Assembly: GCF_045984285.3 (NCBI RefSeq)
Contig: NZ_JBJQIK030000001.1
Location: 248,001 to 312,000 of the forward strand
Length of the DNA stretch: 64,000 nucleotides
Source: Rugamonas sp045984285
GTDB lineage: Bacteria > Pseudomonadota > Gammaproteobacteria > Burkholderiales > Burkholderiaceae_D
Direction of reading: 5' to 3'
How positions within the stretch are numbered: position 1 is the first letter of the stretch; the number at the start of each line of letters is the position of its first letter. Position numbers and translations under genes: made by a program. A model generated the notes under the pieces. It was given only the letters and a program-made list of their open reading frames with translations, did not search any database and was not told the DNA's origin. Below, piece by piece: positions 16,263 to 23,988 of the stretch.

Positions 16263-17162
16263 ATGAATCCGCCTGACCCCGTCCAGACCGCGGCGCCCGC
16301 GCCGGCCGCCCGCTCGTCCGATCCGCACCAGCGCTACGGCAAGCCGGCCGCCGGCTGGCGCGCCGCGCTGTATGCGGTGATCTTCGAATCCGATACGCGC
16401 AAGGGCCGCGCCTTCGACCTGGGCCTGATCGTGGCCATCCTGCTCAGCGTCACCTGCGTGGTGCTGACCAGCATGGCGCCCGTCGCACAGCGCTATGGCG
16501 ACTGGCTGGCGGCGGCGGAGTGGTTCTTCACCATCCTGTTCACCATCGAGTACATTGCGCGCCTGCTCAGCGTGCAGCGGCCGGTGCGCTATGCGCGCAG
16601 CTTCTTCGGCGTGATCGACCTGCTGTCCATCCTGCCCAGCTATGTATCGCTGTTCCTTCCGGGCGCCCACGTGCTGCTGGACGTGCGCATCCTGCGCCTG
16701 CTGCGCATCTTCCGCATCCTGAAGCTCACGCTCTACATCCAGGAATACAGCATGCTGGGGCACGCGCTGATGGCGAGCCGGCGCAAGATCCTGATCTTCC
16801 TGTCGGTGGTGATGCTGATCGTGTTCCTGCTGGGGACCGTGATGTATGTGGTGGAAGGCCCGGCCCATGGCTTCACCAGCATTCCCACCGCAGTCTACTG
16901 GGCGGTGAGCACCATGACCACCGTGGGCTTCGGCGACCTGGTCCCGAAGACGGACCTGGGCCGCGCCATCGCCTCCATCATGATGCTGCTCGGCTGGGGC
17001 ATTCTCGCGGTGCCGACCGGGATCATCAGCTCCGAAATCACCTACCAGCGCGCGCAGCCGGACCGTCCGCACCGGGTGTGCGATGGCTGCCTGGCCACCG
17101 GCCACGAAGCCAGCGCACGCTTTTGCCGCAGCTGCGGCAAGGCCCTGCCGCCGCTGGCTTAA
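16263..17162 (+). CDS. Voltage-gated-type potassium channel with zinc-ribbon tail
   Basis: The protein has 299 aa with the six-helix Kv layout. S4 carries regularly spaced arginines (VRILRLLRIFRILKL, about 141-155) and the selectivity filter TTVGFGD is at 219-225 between S5 (180-197) and S6 (235-255). It should conduct K+ through the inner membrane as a tetramer. The cytosolic tail has two CxxC pairs (C273/C276 and C288/C291), which look like a zinc ribbon. The stop overlaps the convergent SDR stop in a TTAA. Confidence 0.87.
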   Translation: MNPPDPVQTAAPAPAARSSDPHQRYGKPAAGWRAALYAVIFESDTRKGRAFDLGLIVAILLSVTCVVLTSMAPVAQRYGDWLAAAEWFFTILFTIEYIARLLSVQRPVRYARSFFGVIDLLSILPSYVSLFLPGAHVLLDVRILRLLRIFRILKLTLYIQEYSMLGHALMASRRKILIFLSVVMLIVFLLGTVMYVVEGPAHGFTSIPTAVYWAVSTMTTVGFGDLVPKTDLGRAIASIMMLLGWGILAVPTGIISSEITYQRAQPDRPHRVCDGCLATGHEASARFCRSCGKALPPLA

Positions 17163-18007
17163 GCCGCCAGCTTCTCCGCCGGGAAGTCGGTGGAGAGAGC
17201 AGTATCGATCCACTCGCCCAGTTCCTTCTCCACGAAAGCGTTCTTCTCGCGCACGCGCGCCACCGTGTCGCTGCCCAGCTGCAGGCGCAGCGGCGGGTTG
17301 GGGGCGTCGGCCAGCGTCAGCATCGCGCCCGCCAGTTTCTCCGGGTTGCCCGGCTGCTTGTGGCTCGCATGGGCCGCAAATGCGCGCATTGCGCCCACGG
17401 TGCCCGCATAGTCATCGATGCGGTTCGCGGTGGCCACCAGCGAATTCTGGTCGAGGAAGTCGGTGCGGAAGAAGCCCGGTTCCACCACGGTGACGTGGAT
17501 GCCCAGCGGCGCCAGTTCCTGCGCCATCGCTTCGCTCAGGCCCTCCACCGCGAACTTGGTGGAGCCGTAGACGCCCCAGCCGTGATAGCCCGAGTAGCCG
17601 CCGATGGAAGAGATATTGATCACATGGCCGCTGCGCTGCCGGCGCATCACCGGCAGCACGGCGCGGCTCACATTCAGCAGGCCGAACACATTGGTCTCGA
17701 ACACCTGGCGCACTTCGTCGGCGGACGATTCCTCCACCGCGCCCAGCAGGCCGTAACCCGCGTTATTCACCAGCAGGTCGATGCGGCCGAAGTGCTCCAC
17801 CGCCTTGCGCGCCGCAATGATGGCGGCCGCTTCCTTCGTCACATCCAGCGCCACGGCCAGCAGGTTTTCCTGCGCGCCCAGCGCATCGATGACGGTCTGC
17901 GGATTGCGTGCGGTCGCCACGACCTTGTCGCCGCGGGCCAGCGCATCGCGGGCGATCAGTTTGCCGAAACCACGGGAAGCGCCGGTGATAAACCATACTT
18001 TGCTCAT
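17159..18007 (-). CDS. Short-chain dehydrogenase/reductase
   Basis: The protein has 282 aa, a classical SDR. The cofactor motif TGASRGFG is at 8-15, NNAG at 81-84, and the catalytic residues are the Ser in ISSIG (133-134), Y147 and K151 (YGSTK). R34 after the second strand suggests NADP(H). The substrate is unknown; close types act on ketones or quinones. It is divergent from a LysR gene, 110 bases away, which is a standard arrangement for local control of the SDR. Confidence 0.87.
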   Translation of the reverse strand: MSKVWFITGASRGFGKLIARDALARGDKVVATARNPQTVIDALGAQENLLAVALDVTKEAAAIIAARKAVEHFGRIDLLVNNAGYGLLGAVEESSADEVRQVFETNVFGLLNVSRAVLPVMRRQRSGHVINISSIGGYSGYHGWGVYGSTKFAVEGLSEAMAQELAPLGIHVTVVEPGFFRTDFLDQNSLVATANRIDDYAGTVGAMRAFAAHASHKQPGNPEKLAGAMLTLADAPNPPLRLQLGSDTVARVREKNAFVEKELGEWIDTALSTDFPAEKLAA

Positions 18008-18117
18008 GATGTTTTCCTTTCGGGGTGAGTGTTGATGGAGCCCAGTTTAGGCCTGGCCATGGTGTTACACTAGATAGAGGAAAGCTGATTTATTTTCATC
18101 TTCTGGTTGTAAATCTA

Positions 18118-19035
18118 ATGGACAAGGCACGGGTCATCACACTGTTTATCGGCGTTGTGCGCGCAAAGAGCTTCAGCCAGGCGGCGGTGGAAGCGGGGCT
18201 GACGCCGCAAGCCGTGAGCAAGGCCGTGCGCCAGCTGGAAGAGCATCTTGGCGTGCGCCTGTTCCACCGCACCACGCGCAGCCTGAGCCTCACCGACGAA
18301 GGCCAGCGCCTGTTCGAGCTGGCCAATCCGGGCCTGCGCCTGCTGGATGAAGCGCTGGACCAGGTGCAGAACAGCCGCCGCGAAGTGGATGGCCTGATCC
18401 GCATCGCCGCGCCCACCTCACTCGGCACCAATCTGCTTGCGCCCCTGATTGCGGGCTTCCAGCAGCAGTATCCCGGCGCCAGTTTCGACCTCCAGCTGAG
18501 CGACCACTTCACGGACCTGATCGAAGCGAAGATCGACGTCGGCTTCCGCGCCGGCCACCCGCCCGAGCGCAACCTGGTGGCGCGCCGCATCGGCGACATC
18601 GTGCTGCATATCTGCGCCGCGCCGTCCTATATTGAACGGCATGGCGTGCCGCGCAATGCGCAGGAACTGCTGCAGCACCGCTGCACCGGCTTCCGCCAGC
18701 CGAACACGGGGCGCCTGGTGCCGTGGGAGCTGCATGGCGAAGGCGGCACGGTGTTCATGGACGTGCCCTGCGTGGCCAGCTTCAATACGGCCGAATCGGA
18801 AGTGGCGGCGGTGCGCGAGGGCGTGGGCATAGGCCAGCTGGCGGGCTTCATGCTGGGCGACGACCTGGCGCAGGGCAGGCTGCGGCACCTGCTGCCGCAG
18901 CTGGACACGCACAATGCGGGCGTGTACATGTACTACCAGCAGCGCACCCGCATGCCGCTGCGCGTGCGCCATTTCATCGACTACGCCATCGAGGCGTCGA
19001 AGCACGCATTCCCCAACCTGCGAAAGGCGAAATAG
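18118..19035 (+). CDS. LysR-family regulator (divergent to SDR)
   Basis: The protein has 305 aa. The N-terminal winged helix (residues 5-64: SFSQAAVEAGLTPQAVSKAV) is followed by a periplasmic-binding-like effector domain (90-295). By position it should regulate the divergent SDR gene and itself from the 110-base gap. The ATG at 18118 fits the family N-terminus; an in-frame extension upstream lies in the intergenic region and is rejected. A second LysR gene starts at the base after its stop. Confidence 0.88.
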   Translation: MDKARVITLFIGVVRAKSFSQAAVEAGLTPQAVSKAVRQLEEHLGVRLFHRTTRSLSLTDEGQRLFELANPGLRLLDEALDQVQNSRREVDGLIRIAAPTSLGTNLLAPLIAGFQQQYPGASFDLQLSDHFTDLIEAKIDVGFRAGHPPERNLVARRIGDIVLHICAAPSYIERHGVPRNAQELLQHRCTGFRQPNTGRLVPWELHGEGGTVFMDVPCVASFNTAESEVAAVREGVGIGQLAGFMLGDDLAQGRLRHLLPQLDTHNAGVYMYYQQRTRMPLRVRHFIDYAIEASKHAFPNLRKAK

Positions 19036-19935
19036 ATGGACCGGCTTTACCTGATGACCGTGTTCGTGGCAGTGGCAGAGGAGGGCGGCTTTGCGGCCGG
19101 CGCGCGCAAGCTCGAGCTGTCGCCGCCCGCCGTCACGCGCGCCATTGCCGCGCTGGAGGAACGCCTCGGCCTGCGCCTGCTGGAGCGCACCACGCGCCAT
19201 GTGCGCGTCACCCAGGCCGGGCAGCGTTACCTGGATGATGCGCGCCGCATCATCGCGGCCGTGGACGAAGCGGATGAAGCGGCGGCCGGCATCAATGCCG
19301 CCCCGCGCGGCCACCTTGCCGTGACGGCGCCCATGCTGTTCGGCCGCATGTATGTGATGCCGGGGATTGTGGACTATTTACAACGCTACCCCGGTACCGA
19401 AGTCTCGGCCGTTTTTGTTGACAGGGTGACTAATCTGCTGGAAGAAGGGCTGGACGTGGCCGTGCGCATCGGCGAGCTGCCCGATTCCTCCTTGCGGGCG
19501 CTGCAGGTGGGCCAGGTGCGTCGCATTATTGTCGCTTCGCCCGCTTACCTGAAGGCCAGCGGCACGCCGCGGCACCCCGCCGAAATTGGCCGGCACACGG
19601 TGATTGCCGCCACCGGCGCCAGCACCCAGCCGGAGTGGCGTTTCATAGAGGAAATGAAGCTTCAGAGCTATAAAGTTCAGCCCCGTCTGACTGTAACCAG
19701 CAACGACGCAGCGATCGAAGCGGCGCGCTGCGGGCTGGGCTTGGCGCGCCTGCTTTCCTACCAGGCCGCGCCGTGGATCGCGAGCGGGGATTTATTGCCG
19801 GTTTTGCAGGAATTTGAACTTCCGCCGGTCCCCGTTAACATTGTTCACCGCGACGGAAGGCATGGATCGGCGCGGGTCCGGACCTTCATCGACCTGCTTG
19901 CGGAGCGCCTGCGGGGCGATCCCGGCCTTGCCTGA
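19036..19935 (+). CDS. LysR-family regulator, second in tandem
   Basis: The protein has 299 aa. The HTH is at 5-64 (GGFAAGARKLELSPPAVTRA) and the effector domain covers 88-295. It belongs to the CrgA-like group (LERTTRHVRVTQAGQRYLDDAR). The ATG directly follows the TAG of the preceding LysR gene, so the two are co-translated. Its sequence differs strongly from the first, so it is not a recent duplicate. Target genes are unknown. Confidence 0.88.
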   Translation: MDRLYLMTVFVAVAEEGGFAAGARKLELSPPAVTRAIAALEERLGLRLLERTTRHVRVTQAGQRYLDDARRIIAAVDEADEAAAGINAAPRGHLAVTAPMLFGRMYVMPGIVDYLQRYPGTEVSAVFVDRVTNLLEEGLDVAVRIGELPDSSLRALQVGQVRRIIVASPAYLKASGTPRHPAEIGRHTVIAATGASTQPEWRFIEEMKLQSYKVQPRLTVTSNDAAIEAARCGLGLARLLSYQAAPWIASGDLLPVLQEFELPPVPVNIVHRDGRHGSARVRTFIDLLAERLRGDPGLA

Positions 19936-20016
19936 TAGACCAGACCCAGCTAATTGAGTGGTATAGGCACGCAATTTGCTGCTATTCTGGTATATACAAA
20001 TCGGGAGGTAGGTATC

Positions 20017-20208
20017 ATGAACAAAAGCATCAACTCTGCCGCCGCTTCGCAAGGCGTGGCAGGGCAGGCAGCGGGCAGCAAGCCGCTGCGTAGCGAACGT
20101 CTCACTGCACGTGGTGTGGATCTGAAGAAAAAGAATGTTCGTACGGGCACGTATGCCGCCGGTGGTTTGCTGGCGCTGGTAGGCTTGGCGGCAGTGCTGC
20201 TGAACTGA
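20017..20208 (+). CDS. Small single-pass membrane protein, hypothetical
   Basis: The 63-aa protein has a polar, Ala/Ser-rich N-terminus, a basic stretch (DLKKKNVRTG) and one hydrophobic C-terminal helix (YAAGGLLALVGLAAVLLN). A tail-anchored topology is likely. GGGAGG eight bases before the ATG gives good support for translation. No family recognised. It ends one base before the convergent tsaD stop. Confidence 0.6.
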   Translation: MNKSINSAAASQGVAGQAAGSKPLRSERLTARGVDLKKKNVRTGTYAAGGLLALVGLAAVLLN

Positions 20209-20209
20209 G

Positions 20210-21235
20210 TCAGATAGTGCGCAGTTCGTCCAGCGGCCAGCGCGGGCGGACATTGAAGGAATAGTCGCGTTGTGCCGCTTGCGGGTTGATCCGCAGCCGC
20301 ATCGCGCCCGCAAAGGCGATCATCGCGCCGTTGTCGGTGCAGAACTCCAGTTCCGGGTAGTAGACCTTGAAGCGCTTCCTGGCGGCGGCTGCGTTGAGCG
20401 ACTCACGCAGCTGGCTGTTGGCGCCCACACCACCCGCAATCACCAGCCGTTTCAGGCCGGTCTGCTTCAGCGCGGCCACGCACTTGGCCGTCAGCACATC
20501 CACGATTGCATCCACGAAGCCGCGCGCGATGTTGGCCTTGTCCTGCTCGCACACATTGCTGTGGTTCTTCACCACGGTGAGCACGGCCGTTTTCAGGCCG
20601 GAGAAGCTGAAGTTCAGGTCTTTCGAATGCAGCATGGGGCGCGGCAGCTTGTAGGCTTCCGGATCGCCGAATTCGGCCATGCGCGAAATGGCGGGGCCGC
20701 CCGGATAGCCGAGGCCCAGCAGCTTGGCTGACTTGTCGAAGGCCTCGCCGGCCGCATCGTCCAGCGTTTCACCCAGCAGCTCATACTGGCCCACGCCGTC
20801 CACCCGCATCAGCTGCGTGTGGCCGCCCGAGACCAGCAGCGCCACGAAGGGAAATTCCGGCGGCTCGGAAGCGAGCAGCGGCGACAGCAGGTGGCCTTCC
20901 AGGTGGTGCACGCCCAGCACCGGCTTGTCCAGCGCGAGGCCCAGGCTGCAGGCGATGGACGAACCCACCAGCAGTGCACCGGCCAGGCCGGGGCCTTGCG
21001 TGTAGGCGATGGCGTCGATCTGCTTTGCCTCGATCTGCGCGCCGTTCAGCGTTTGCTCCAGTAGCGGAATCGCACGCCGGATATGGTCGCGCGACGCCAG
21101 TTCCGGCACCACGCCGCCGTACTCCTCGTGCATGGCCACCTGCGAATGCAGGGCGTGCGACAGCAGCCCGCGCTCCGTGTCATACAGGGCCAGGCCGGTT
21201 TCGTCACAGGAGGATTCAACGCCGAGAACGATCAT
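20210..21235 (-). CDS. tsaD: tRNA threonylcarbamoyladenosine transferase TsaD
   Basis: The protein has 341 aa and belongs to the ASKHA Kae1/TsaD family. It starts MIVLGVESSCDETGLALYD; metal ligands are in HLEGHLLSP and the nucleotide loop in GVGANSQLRESL; FPFVALLVSGGHTQL and CTDNGAMIAFAG are also present. With TsaB and TsaE it transfers the threonylcarbamoyl group to A37 of tRNAs reading ANN codons. Essential housekeeping enzyme; full length. In beta-proteobacteria it often neighbours rpsU-dnaG-rpoD, as here within 5 kb. Confidence 0.96.
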   Translation of the reverse strand: MIVLGVESSCDETGLALYDTERGLLSHALHSQVAMHEEYGGVVPELASRDHIRRAIPLLEQTLNGAQIEAKQIDAIAYTQGPGLAGALLVGSSIACSLGLALDKPVLGVHHLEGHLLSPLLASEPPEFPFVALLVSGGHTQLMRVDGVGQYELLGETLDDAAGEAFDKSAKLLGLGYPGGPAISRMAEFGDPEAYKLPRPMLHSKDLNFSFSGLKTAVLTVVKNHSNVCEQDKANIARGFVDAIVDVLTAKCVAALKQTGLKRLVIAGGVGANSQLRESLNAAAARKRFKVYYPELEFCTDNGAMIAFAGAMRLRINPQAAQRDYSFNVRPRWPLDELRTI

Positions 21236-21349
21236 GGAAATGCTGCGGATTCAAAAGAGGAATCCGCCATTGTAATGGAAAGCGGCCGCAACTTCATGGG
21301 GCGGCCGGTCCGCGATGGGGCGCAGCTGCACCCGGGAAGTGCGCCCCTC

Positions 21350-21369
21350 ATTCCCGCGCAGGCGGGAAT
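21350..21369. repeat. dRS3-like palindromic repeat
   Basis: ATTCCCGCGCAGGCGGGAAT fits the ATTCCC-N8-GGGAAT pattern of dRS3-type repeats, best known from Neisseria and seen in many Proteobacteria. It lies in the gap between tsaD and the Rieske-like gene; this gap (21236-21453) holds no other feature. Confidence 0.7.
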
Positions 21370-21453
21370 CCAGGCGTGCCGCCGGCAAAAGTCATGGCAT
21401 CGCTCTTGCTACCAATTCACCATTGGCGCCGCGCCTGGACGAAAGGAGACCCG

Positions 21454-21747
21454 ATGCCAGAACAATGGAAACTGATTTGCAAGCTGAAGGACATTCCGCC
21501 ACTCGGCACGCGCCTGGTGCCGCGCGGGCTTGCATGGCAGGAGCTTCCGGGGGTGCTGCTGGAGCGTGACGGCGGCGAGGCAGTCTGCGCCCGGCTCGAT
21601 GCCCTTGACGGCCGGCCATACAAGGTAAAGGTGGAAGAAGGCAGGGTGTACCTGGACCTGCTGGAGCTGAGCGAGCCCGCCAGCCGCGCGGAAGCGGCAT
21701 TGGCGGGCACCTACGGCGTGGCGCCGCTGGTGGAGATGCGGCTTTAA
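21454..21747 (+). CDS. Small Rieske/NirD-like protein lacking iron ligands
   Basis: The protein has 97 aa. The start, WKLICKLKDIPPLGTRLVPR, and the end, YKVKVEEGRVYLDL, look like the first and last strands of NirD-type Rieske domains ('W..VC.L.DIP.LG.R' and 'Y.VKVE.GRVYL'). The cluster-binding part (CxH...CxxH) between them is missing and replaced by a short acidic linker. A direct redox role is therefore unlikely. GAAAGGAGA before the ATG is a strong ribosome binding site, so the gene is expressed. Its stop shares TTAA with aroG. Family assignment is tentative. Confidence 0.5.
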   Translation: MPEQWKLICKLKDIPPLGTRLVPRGLAWQELPGVLLERDGGEAVCARLDALDGRPYKVKVEEGRVYLDLLELSEPASRAEAALAGTYGVAPLVEMRL

Positions 21748-22802
21748 GGACGGGCCAGCAGTTCCTTGTGTGCGTCGCGCAGCATTTTGGCGGTGGTTTC
21801 CCAGTCGATGCAGCCATCGGTGACGGAGCAGCCGTACTTGAGCTGTGACAGGTCGGCCGGGATCGGCTGGTTGCCGCCCACGATATTCGATTCGATCATC
21901 ACGCCCACCAGCGACTTGTTGCCGTTGATGATCTGGTTGATCACATCGGTCATCACCAGCGGCTGGAGTTCCGGCTTCTTGTAGCTGTTGGCGTGCGAGC
22001 AGTCCACCACGATATTGGACGGCAGCTTGGCCTTGGCCAGCGCCTGCTCGGCGATCGTCACCGATACCGAGTCATAGTTCGGGCGGTCGCCGCCGCCGCG
22101 CAGCACCACATGGCCATGGGCGTTGCCGCGCGTGCGCACGATGGACACATTGCCCTGGCTGTTGATACCGAGGAAGGCATGCGGGTTGGCCGCCGACAGG
22201 ATGGCGTTGATCGCGATGCCGATATCGCCGTCGGTGCCGTTCTTGAAGCCGACCGGGGTGGACAGGCCGGAGGACATTTCGCGGTGCGTCTGCGATTCGG
22301 TGGTGCGGGCGCCGATGGCGGTCCAGGCGATGAGGTCGCCGAGATATTGCGGCGAGATCGGATCCAGAGCCTCGGTTGCGGTGGGCAGGCCCAGTTCGCA
22401 GACGTCCAGCAGGAACTGGCGCGCTTTCTCCATGCCGATATCCACGCGGAAGGAATCGTCCATGAAAGGATCGTTGATATAGCCCTTCCAGCCGGTGGTG
22501 GTGCGCGGCTTCTCGAAATACACGCGCATCACCAGCAGCATGGTGCCCTTCACTTCCTCCTGCAGGGCCTTGAGGCGGCGCGCATAGTCCAGGCCGGCGA
22601 CAGGGTCATGGATGGAGCAGGGGCCCACCACCACGAACAGGCGCTTGTCGGTACGGTCCAGGATGGCGCGCAGGTCTTCGCGGCCATTGGTGACGGTAGC
22701 GGACGCCTTCTCGGTCAGCGGCAGTTTCGCGTGCAGCGCTTCGGGCGTCGGCATCGAAGCGAAGGAAGTGACATTAATATTTTCGAGGTCTTGGGCAATC
22801 AT
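21744..22802 (-). CDS. aroG: 3-deoxy-7-phosphoheptulonate synthase (class I)
   Basis: The protein has 352 aa. It is a class I DAHP synthase: VVVGPCSIHDP, MRVYFEKPRTTTGWKG, ALDPISPQYLGDLIAW, GARTTESQTHREMSSGLS and DCSHANSYKKP are all conserved. It condenses PEP and erythrose-4-phosphate, the entry to the shikimate pathway. The isozyme type (Phe- or Tyr-inhibited) cannot be fixed from sequence reading alone. It is divergent from ybiB with a 64-base gap. Confidence 0.95.
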   Translation of the reverse strand: MIAQDLENINVTSFASMPTPEALHAKLPLTEKASATVTNGREDLRAILDRTDKRLFVVVGPCSIHDPVAGLDYARRLKALQEEVKGTMLLVMRVYFEKPRTTTGWKGYINDPFMDDSFRVDIGMEKARQFLLDVCELGLPTATEALDPISPQYLGDLIAWTAIGARTTESQTHREMSSGLSTPVGFKNGTDGDIGIAINAILSAANPHAFLGINSQGNVSIVRTRGNAHGHVVLRGGGDRPNYDSVSVTIAEQALAKAKLPSNIVVDCSHANSYKKPELQPLVMTDVINQIINGNKSLVGVMIESNIVGGNQPIPADLSQLKYGCSVTDGCIDWETTAKMLRDAHKELLARP

Positions 22803-22866
22803 GGTTCAAGCGTGGTTTCTGCAGGGGGAGCCTGATAGTGTAGCCGAAATGCGGTAAGCTGTTTGG

Positions 22867-23832
22867 ATGACGATCAAGGAACCCTTCAAGGCCGCGCCCT
22901 TCATCAAGGAGATTGGCCGCGGCAAAAACGGCGCGCGCAGCATGACGCGCAGCGATGCCCGCGCCCTTTACGAAGCCATGCTGGACGGGCGCGTGAGCGA
23001 TCTCGAACTGGGCGGCATCCTGCTCGCGATGCGCATCAAGGGCGAATCGGTGGAGGAACTGGCCGGTTTCCTCGATGCCGCCGAAGCTTCCTTCGCGCCG
23101 CTGCAGGCGCCGGAGGGCGACTATGCGCCGGTGCTGGTCCCGAGCTACAACGGCGCGCGCAAGATGGCGAACCTGACCGCGCTGCTGGCGCTGCTGCTCG
23201 CCCGCGAAGGCGTGCCGGTGCTGGTGCATGGTGTGGCGCATGACGTGGGCCGGGTTGCGACGGCCGAAGTGTTCGCCGAGCTGGGCGTTCCGGCGGCCGC
23301 CTCGCACGCCGAAGCCGAAGCGGCACTGGGGGGCGGCCACGTCAGCTTCATCACCATCGACGCGCTGGCGCCGAAGCTGGCCTACCTGCTGTCGCTGCGC
23401 CGCGTGCTCGGCCTGCGCAACTCCACGCACACGCTGGTGAAGATCATGCAGCCCTTCGCCGGGCCTGCACTGAGGCTGGTTTCCTACACCCATCCTGAAT
23501 ACCTCGAAACGCTGGGCGAATACTTCACAACGGCGGCCCCGCACGAGCGCGGCGACGCCTTCCTGATGCGCGGCACCGAAGGCGAGACGGTGGCCAATGC
23601 CAACAAGGCGCAGAAGATCGACTGGTTCCACGAAGGGCAGCGCGACGTACTGGTGGAAAAGCAGCTGCTGGTGGAACAGCTCCCTGTGCTGCCCGAAGAC
23701 AAAAGCGCCGCCGCCACCGCCGCCTGGATCCGCGAAGTCCTCGACGGGAAGATCCCCGTCCCCGACAGCATCGCCCAGCAAGCCGCCCACTGCCTCACCG
23801 TCTCCCGCGCCCTGCGCACCCGCCACCGCTGA
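22867..23832 (+). CDS. ybiB: DNA-binding protein YbiB (TrpD2 family)
   Basis: The protein has 321 aa. It has the anthranilate phosphoribosyltransferase fold: an N-terminal helical part with ARALYEAMLDGRVSDLELGG, then VLVPSYNGARKMANLTALLA and HGVAHDVGRVATAEVF. It lacks the glycine-rich PRPP loop of TrpD, and VPSYNGARK is typical of YbiB/TrpD2. E. coli YbiB binds nucleic acid without TrpD activity and is LexA-regulated; the same role is inferred here. A pair of inverted repeats follows the stop. Confidence 0.82.
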   Translation: MTIKEPFKAAPFIKEIGRGKNGARSMTRSDARALYEAMLDGRVSDLELGGILLAMRIKGESVEELAGFLDAAEASFAPLQAPEGDYAPVLVPSYNGARKMANLTALLALLLAREGVPVLVHGVAHDVGRVATAEVFAELGVPAAASHAEAEAALGGGHVSFITIDALAPKLAYLLSLRRVLGLRNSTHTLVKIMQPFAGPALRLVSYTHPEYLETLGEYFTTAAPHERGDAFLMRGTEGETVANANKAQKIDWFHEGQRDVLVEKQLLVEQLPVLPEDKSAAATAAWIREVLDGKIPVPDSIAQQAAHCLTVSRALRTRHR

Positions 23833-23835
23833 GCT

Positions 23836-23872
23836 CGTGTCCACCTTGGGGTCAGGCACCAAAGTGGACACA
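23836..23872. repeat. REP-like palindromic element, copy A
   Basis: The element is bounded by GTGTCCAC and GTGGACAC and contains CTTGGGGTCAGGCACC. It is about 36 bases, begins four bases after the ybiB stop, and is repeated in inverted orientation at 23899-23935. Confidence 0.85.
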
Positions 23873-23898
23873 GCCTCATCCGTGCTACTGCTTGAGTT

Positions 23899-23935
23899 CG
23901 TGTCCACCTCGGTGCCTGACCCCAAGGTGGACACG
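23899..23935. repeat. REP-like palindromic element, copy B (inverted)
   Basis: This is the reverse complement of copy A with two mismatches: GTGTCCAC, then GGTGCCTGACCCCAAG, then GTGGACAC. The two copies, 26 bases apart, could pair into a long hairpin, the typical REP-doublet (REPIN-like) layout, between ybiB and the flavoprotein gene. Confidence 0.85.
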
Positions 23936-23988
23936 GACTGGGCAATGGGTTCGCGTAGAATGCCGGGTTTGGATGCGGCGGGGGCAAG

